A stretch of DNA of 64,000 nt, from assembly GCA_963841415.1 (NCBI GenBank), contig CAWJCN010000003.1:496001-560000 (forward strand), read 5' to 3'. The position numbers were made by a program, and so were the translations under genes. Shown piece by piece: positions 62,141 to 64,000 of the stretch. Source of the stretch: DASUAS01 sp963841415. Its GTDB lineage: Bacteria; Actinomycetota; Acidimicrobiia; IMCC26256; DASPTH01. How positions within the stretch are numbered: position 1 is the stretch's first letter; each line of letters opens with the position of its first letter. The notes beneath the pieces were generated by a model. That model searched no databases. It worked only from the letters and a program-made list of their open reading frames with translations, and had not been told where the DNA came from.

Positions 62141-62546
62141 CGCCGTCCACCGCCGGATCCTGGCCGACCTCCACGCCGCCGGTTTCGCCGATCTCGGCGA
62201 GGCGCACATGGCCGTGCTGCGGTACCCGGGCCCGCAGGGGCGACGGCCGTCGGACCTGGCCGCGGAGCTCGGCATGAGCAAGCAGGCGGTGAACTACCTG
62301 CTCGGCGGGCTCGAACGCGCCGGCTACCTGCGCCGGGCCGACGATCCGCGCGATCGTCGATCCCGCAGGCTCGAATTGACCGACCGCGGCGAATCCGTGC
62401 GCCAGACCATCCGGGCCACCATGATCGGCGTCGAGGCCGAGCTCGAGTCCGAGCTCGGGCACGCTGCGTTCGCGAGGTTGCGCACGCTGCTCGTGCAGCT
62501 CAACGACACGTCGTTCGTCCGGGGTGCGACCGCCAACGCGGGCTGA
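62141..62546 (+). pseudogene. MarR-family regulator lacking its N-terminus
   Basis: Residues from ARAVHRRILADLHAAGF onward match a MarR regulator through its winged helix (RRPSDLAAELGMSKQAVNYLLGGLERAGYLRR, DPRDRRSRRLELTDRG) and C-terminal dimer helix. No start codon exists before ATG 62208, which already lies past the first helix. A shortened protein from 62208 (112 residues) would keep the DNA-binding part. The 5' end seems lost together with that of the divergent cupin. Confidence 0.65.
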
Positions 62547-62703
62547 GCGCGCCGGTGACGCGCTCGATCATCGGCCCGTCCGAGCTCCCGTACGGAGCCC
62601 GCCGTGATTCCGGGAGCGAAGATGGCGGCGGGAAGCGCGTGAGGATCCGCACGATGACCGCCACGGCGCCGTTGTGATCGGCGGAGCTCTCGACATTTGC
62701 TCT

Positions 62704-62731
62704 TGCACCCCGAACGGGTGTTCGGTAGGGT
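62704..62731 (+). promoter_or_regulatory. SOS-controlled promoter with LexA box
   Basis: TTGCAC (62704-62709), 16 nt and TAGGGT (62726-62731). Between them lies CGAACGGGTGTTCG (62711-62724), a perfect match to the actinobacterial LexA box CGAAC-N4-GTTCG. LexA bound there would block the promoter. The rest of the 254-bp gap after the MarR stop shows nothing that I can name. Confidence 0.85.
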
Positions 62732-62800
62732 GTGGGGCACGCCTCGAGAGTCGGGCCTGACGACTCTCCTTCCAGCTTCGGAACATGCGGGAGGAGGGTC

Positions 62801-63940
62801 GTGGCGCGGTTGTCGGAGTTGTTGGTCGAGGTGCGCGACGCGGCCGCTCGGTTCGAGGCGGATCGTTGGTCAGGCGCTGATTGCGCGCGGCTGGCGGACG
62901 ACCTTGCACGCGCGGCGAAAGCCTGCGAGGCGGCCGCGGGGCGAGCCGCGGCGAGGGCCGTCGCCTGCAATCACGGCGATGTGGAGTGGGTGGCTCGAAC
63001 GTCTGGGGTCACACCGGCGCAGGCGCGGGAGTCGCTCGCCACGACGTCGGCGTTGGCGGAGTGCGCGGCGACGAGCTCGGCGGTCGCGGACGGCTCGGTG
63101 TCGTTGACGCAGGCACGCGAGATCGTGCGGGCCGAGGCGGCGGTGGCGGGTTCGGAGACGGCGCTGTTGGAGGTTGCGGCCACGCGGGGGATGGCCGGGT
63201 TGCGGGACGAGTCACGTCGGGTCGTGTTGGGTTCCGTCGACCGGGACGAGTTGCACCGTCGGCAACGGGCCGCTCGGACGTTTCGCCATTGGATCGACGA
63301 GGAGGGGATGGTGGCGGGCAGGTTCCGGTTGTCGCCGGAGGTGGGGGTGGCGTTCGGCGCTCGTCTCGATGCGGAGACCGATCGTGTGCACCGCTCGGCG
63401 CGTCGGGCCGGGAGTGTCGAGGCCCGTGAGGCACACGCGGCCGACGCGTTGGTTGCGCTGGCGAGCGGGAAGGGGAAGAGCCGGTCGGGGCGTGCTGACG
63501 TGGTGTTCGTGTGTTCGCTCGACGCGTATCGCCGGGGTCGCACCGAGGGTGACGAGCTGTGTCACGTGATCGGGTCGGGTCCGGTTCCCGTCGGCGTGGT
63601 GCGCGCCGCGGTCACCGACGACGCGTTCGTCAAGGCGGTTGTCGTGCGTGGGGTGGAGATCCATACGGTGGCGCATTTCGGGCGACGCATCTCGGCGACG
63701 TTGCGTACCGCGCTGGAGCTCGGTCCCGCGCCGCGGTTCGAAGGCGCGGTGTGCGTCGAGGACGCCTGCGACCGACGCCATGGTCTGGAGAGGGATCACG
63801 TCGATCCGGTGGCGAACGGTGGTGTCACGAGCTACGACAACCTCGAAGCTCGCTGCCGCCCCGACCACCGGGCCAAGACCAAACGCGATCGCACAGCCGG
63901 CCTGCTCACCCCCCAACGCGAACAACGGGCCCCACCGTGA
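62801..63940 (+). CDS. DUF222-HNH endonuclease (13E12-repeat family)
   Basis: A 379-residue protein. The N-terminal 300 residues are the helical DUF222 domain (RLADDLARAAKACEAAAG, ESLATTSALAECAAT, SRRVVLGSVDRDELHRRQRA). The end is an HNH nuclease (CDRRHGLERDHVDPVANGG, YDNLEARCRPDH). GTG 62801 has a GGAGGAGG ribosome site. The family is present in many copies in actinobacteria and is known from mycobacterial REP13E12 repeats. The LexA box upstream makes it DNA-damage inducible. Target unknown. Confidence 0.92.
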   Translation: MARLSELLVEVRDAAARFEADRWSGADCARLADDLARAAKACEAAAGRAAARAVACNHGDVEWVARTSGVTPAQARESLATTSALAECAATSSAVADGSVSLTQAREIVRAEAAVAGSETALLEVAATRGMAGLRDESRRVVLGSVDRDELHRRQRAARTFRHWIDEEGMVAGRFRLSPEVGVAFGARLDAETDRVHRSARRAGSVEAREAHAADALVALASGKGKSRSGRADVVFVCSLDAYRRGRTEGDELCHVIGSGPVPVGVVRAAVTDDAFVKAVVVRGVEIHTVAHFGRRISATLRTALELGPAPRFEGAVCVEDACDRRHGLERDHVDPVANGGVTSYDNLEARCRPDHRAKTKRDRTAGLLTPQREQRAPP

Positions 63941-63953
63941 CCGTCAGAGGTCA

Positions 63954-64000
63954 GAGGCGACAAGCGGTCCGAAGAGGAAGTGGAGGAACTCGTCGCTGGC
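63954..64000 (-). CDS. C-terminal end of a minus-strand gene, cut by the window edge
   Basis: The minus strand is open from the window edge to TGA at 63954-63956 and reads SDEFLHFLFGPLVASDL at its end. Only 15 codons are visible, so it may be chance, but the place after a convergent gene fits a real end, perhaps of a TetR-type protein. Confidence 0.3.

Noticed and set aside
1..64000. Hundreds of long open frames antisense to or shifted from recognised genes
   Set aside because: They are expected at this GC content, are rich in Arg, Pro, Ala and Ser, and conflict with genes having clear motifs.
1..64000. tRNA, rRNA, riboswitches, insertion sequences and prophage genes
   Set aside because: No cloverleaf, conserved rRNA block, transposase or integrase was recognised on either strand by reading alone.

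Overview
The window is a high-GC stretch of a chromosome, most likely from an actinomycetote and probably from the Acidimicrobiia or a neighbouring uncultured lineage. That placement is inferred from several traits. Short-chain dehydrogenases (SDR), crotonases and acyl-CoA enzymes are very abundant, and there is a luciferase-like (LLM, F420-type) oxidoreductase. GTG starts are frequent, several -10 boxes sit 6 to 9 nt before the start codon (leaderless mRNAs), an actinobacterial-type LexA box is present, and there is a DUF222-HNH (13E12-type) gene. No tRNA, rRNA or CRISPR array was seen.

Layout. 0-8.5 kb: an acyl-CoA catabolic block holding a TetR regulator (cut by the window edge), crotonase, three SDRs, acyl-CoA ligase, a fused E1 alpha/beta dehydrogenase and acyl-CoA dehydrogenase; three promoters share one palindromic operator. 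8.7-14 kb: methyltransferase, LuxR-type TPR regulator and a two-gene ABC exporter. 14-17 kb: SDR, YCII protein and an ECF41-like sigma factor, with the same promoter motif before the last two. 17-23.5 kb: PEBP, Bax-inhibitor-like protein, guaA and small-molecule enzymes. 23.6-27.3 kb: membrane protein, methyltransferase, GNAT and a YCII-ECF42 sigma pair behind a matching ECF42 promoter. 27.3-33.8 kb: membrane-anchored PLC-like protein, AhpD-like protein, MaoC hydratase, LLM oxidoreductase and formylglycine-generating enzyme. 33.8-40.3 kb: a heavily frameshifted stretch with a GAP-like protein, a PAP2/kinase/flippase fusion, an MFS exporter and DUF2252. 40.3-43.7 kb: a micro-protein, cydA, cydB and a K+ channel. 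43.8-49.6 kb: small proteins, crotonase, ACT protein, LOG protein, RNB nuclease and PAP2. 49.7-53.9 kb: a tight lipid operon of PAP2, diacylglycerol kinase, YihY and phospholipase D. 54-58 kb: a second acyl-CoA block of HAD, SDR, TetR, crotonase and SDR around a perfect 19-bp palindrome. 58-64 kb: CocE-type hydrolase, a 62-bp tandem array, SDR, two HNH nucleases, a broken cupin/MarR pair, and an SOS box.

How the parts fit. The two acyl-CoA blocks each pair a TetR regulator with crotonase and SDR genes. The first also supplies ligase and acyl-CoA dehydrogenase, so activation, oxidation, hydration and a second oxidation could all be encoded there; no thiolase is present. The two ECF sigma genes appear to drive promoters that match their own groups. 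The 49.7-53.9 kb operon joins phosphatidate phosphatase, diacylglycerol kinase and phospholipase D activities, and lies near two further PAP2-type proteins.

The most unusual item is a family of four 46-bp palindromic repeats (near 25.0, 26.1, 55.6 and 60.4 kb). Their stems carry compensating base changes. All lie at the 5' end of a plus-strand gene, and three are open in the frame of that gene, giving related peptides with a PGxPAxxER core. They resemble in principle the in-frame palindromic elements of Rickettsia.

Caution: many genes carry single or double base frameshifts, very densely between 33.8 and 38.9 kb. This looks more like local sequence error than gene decay.
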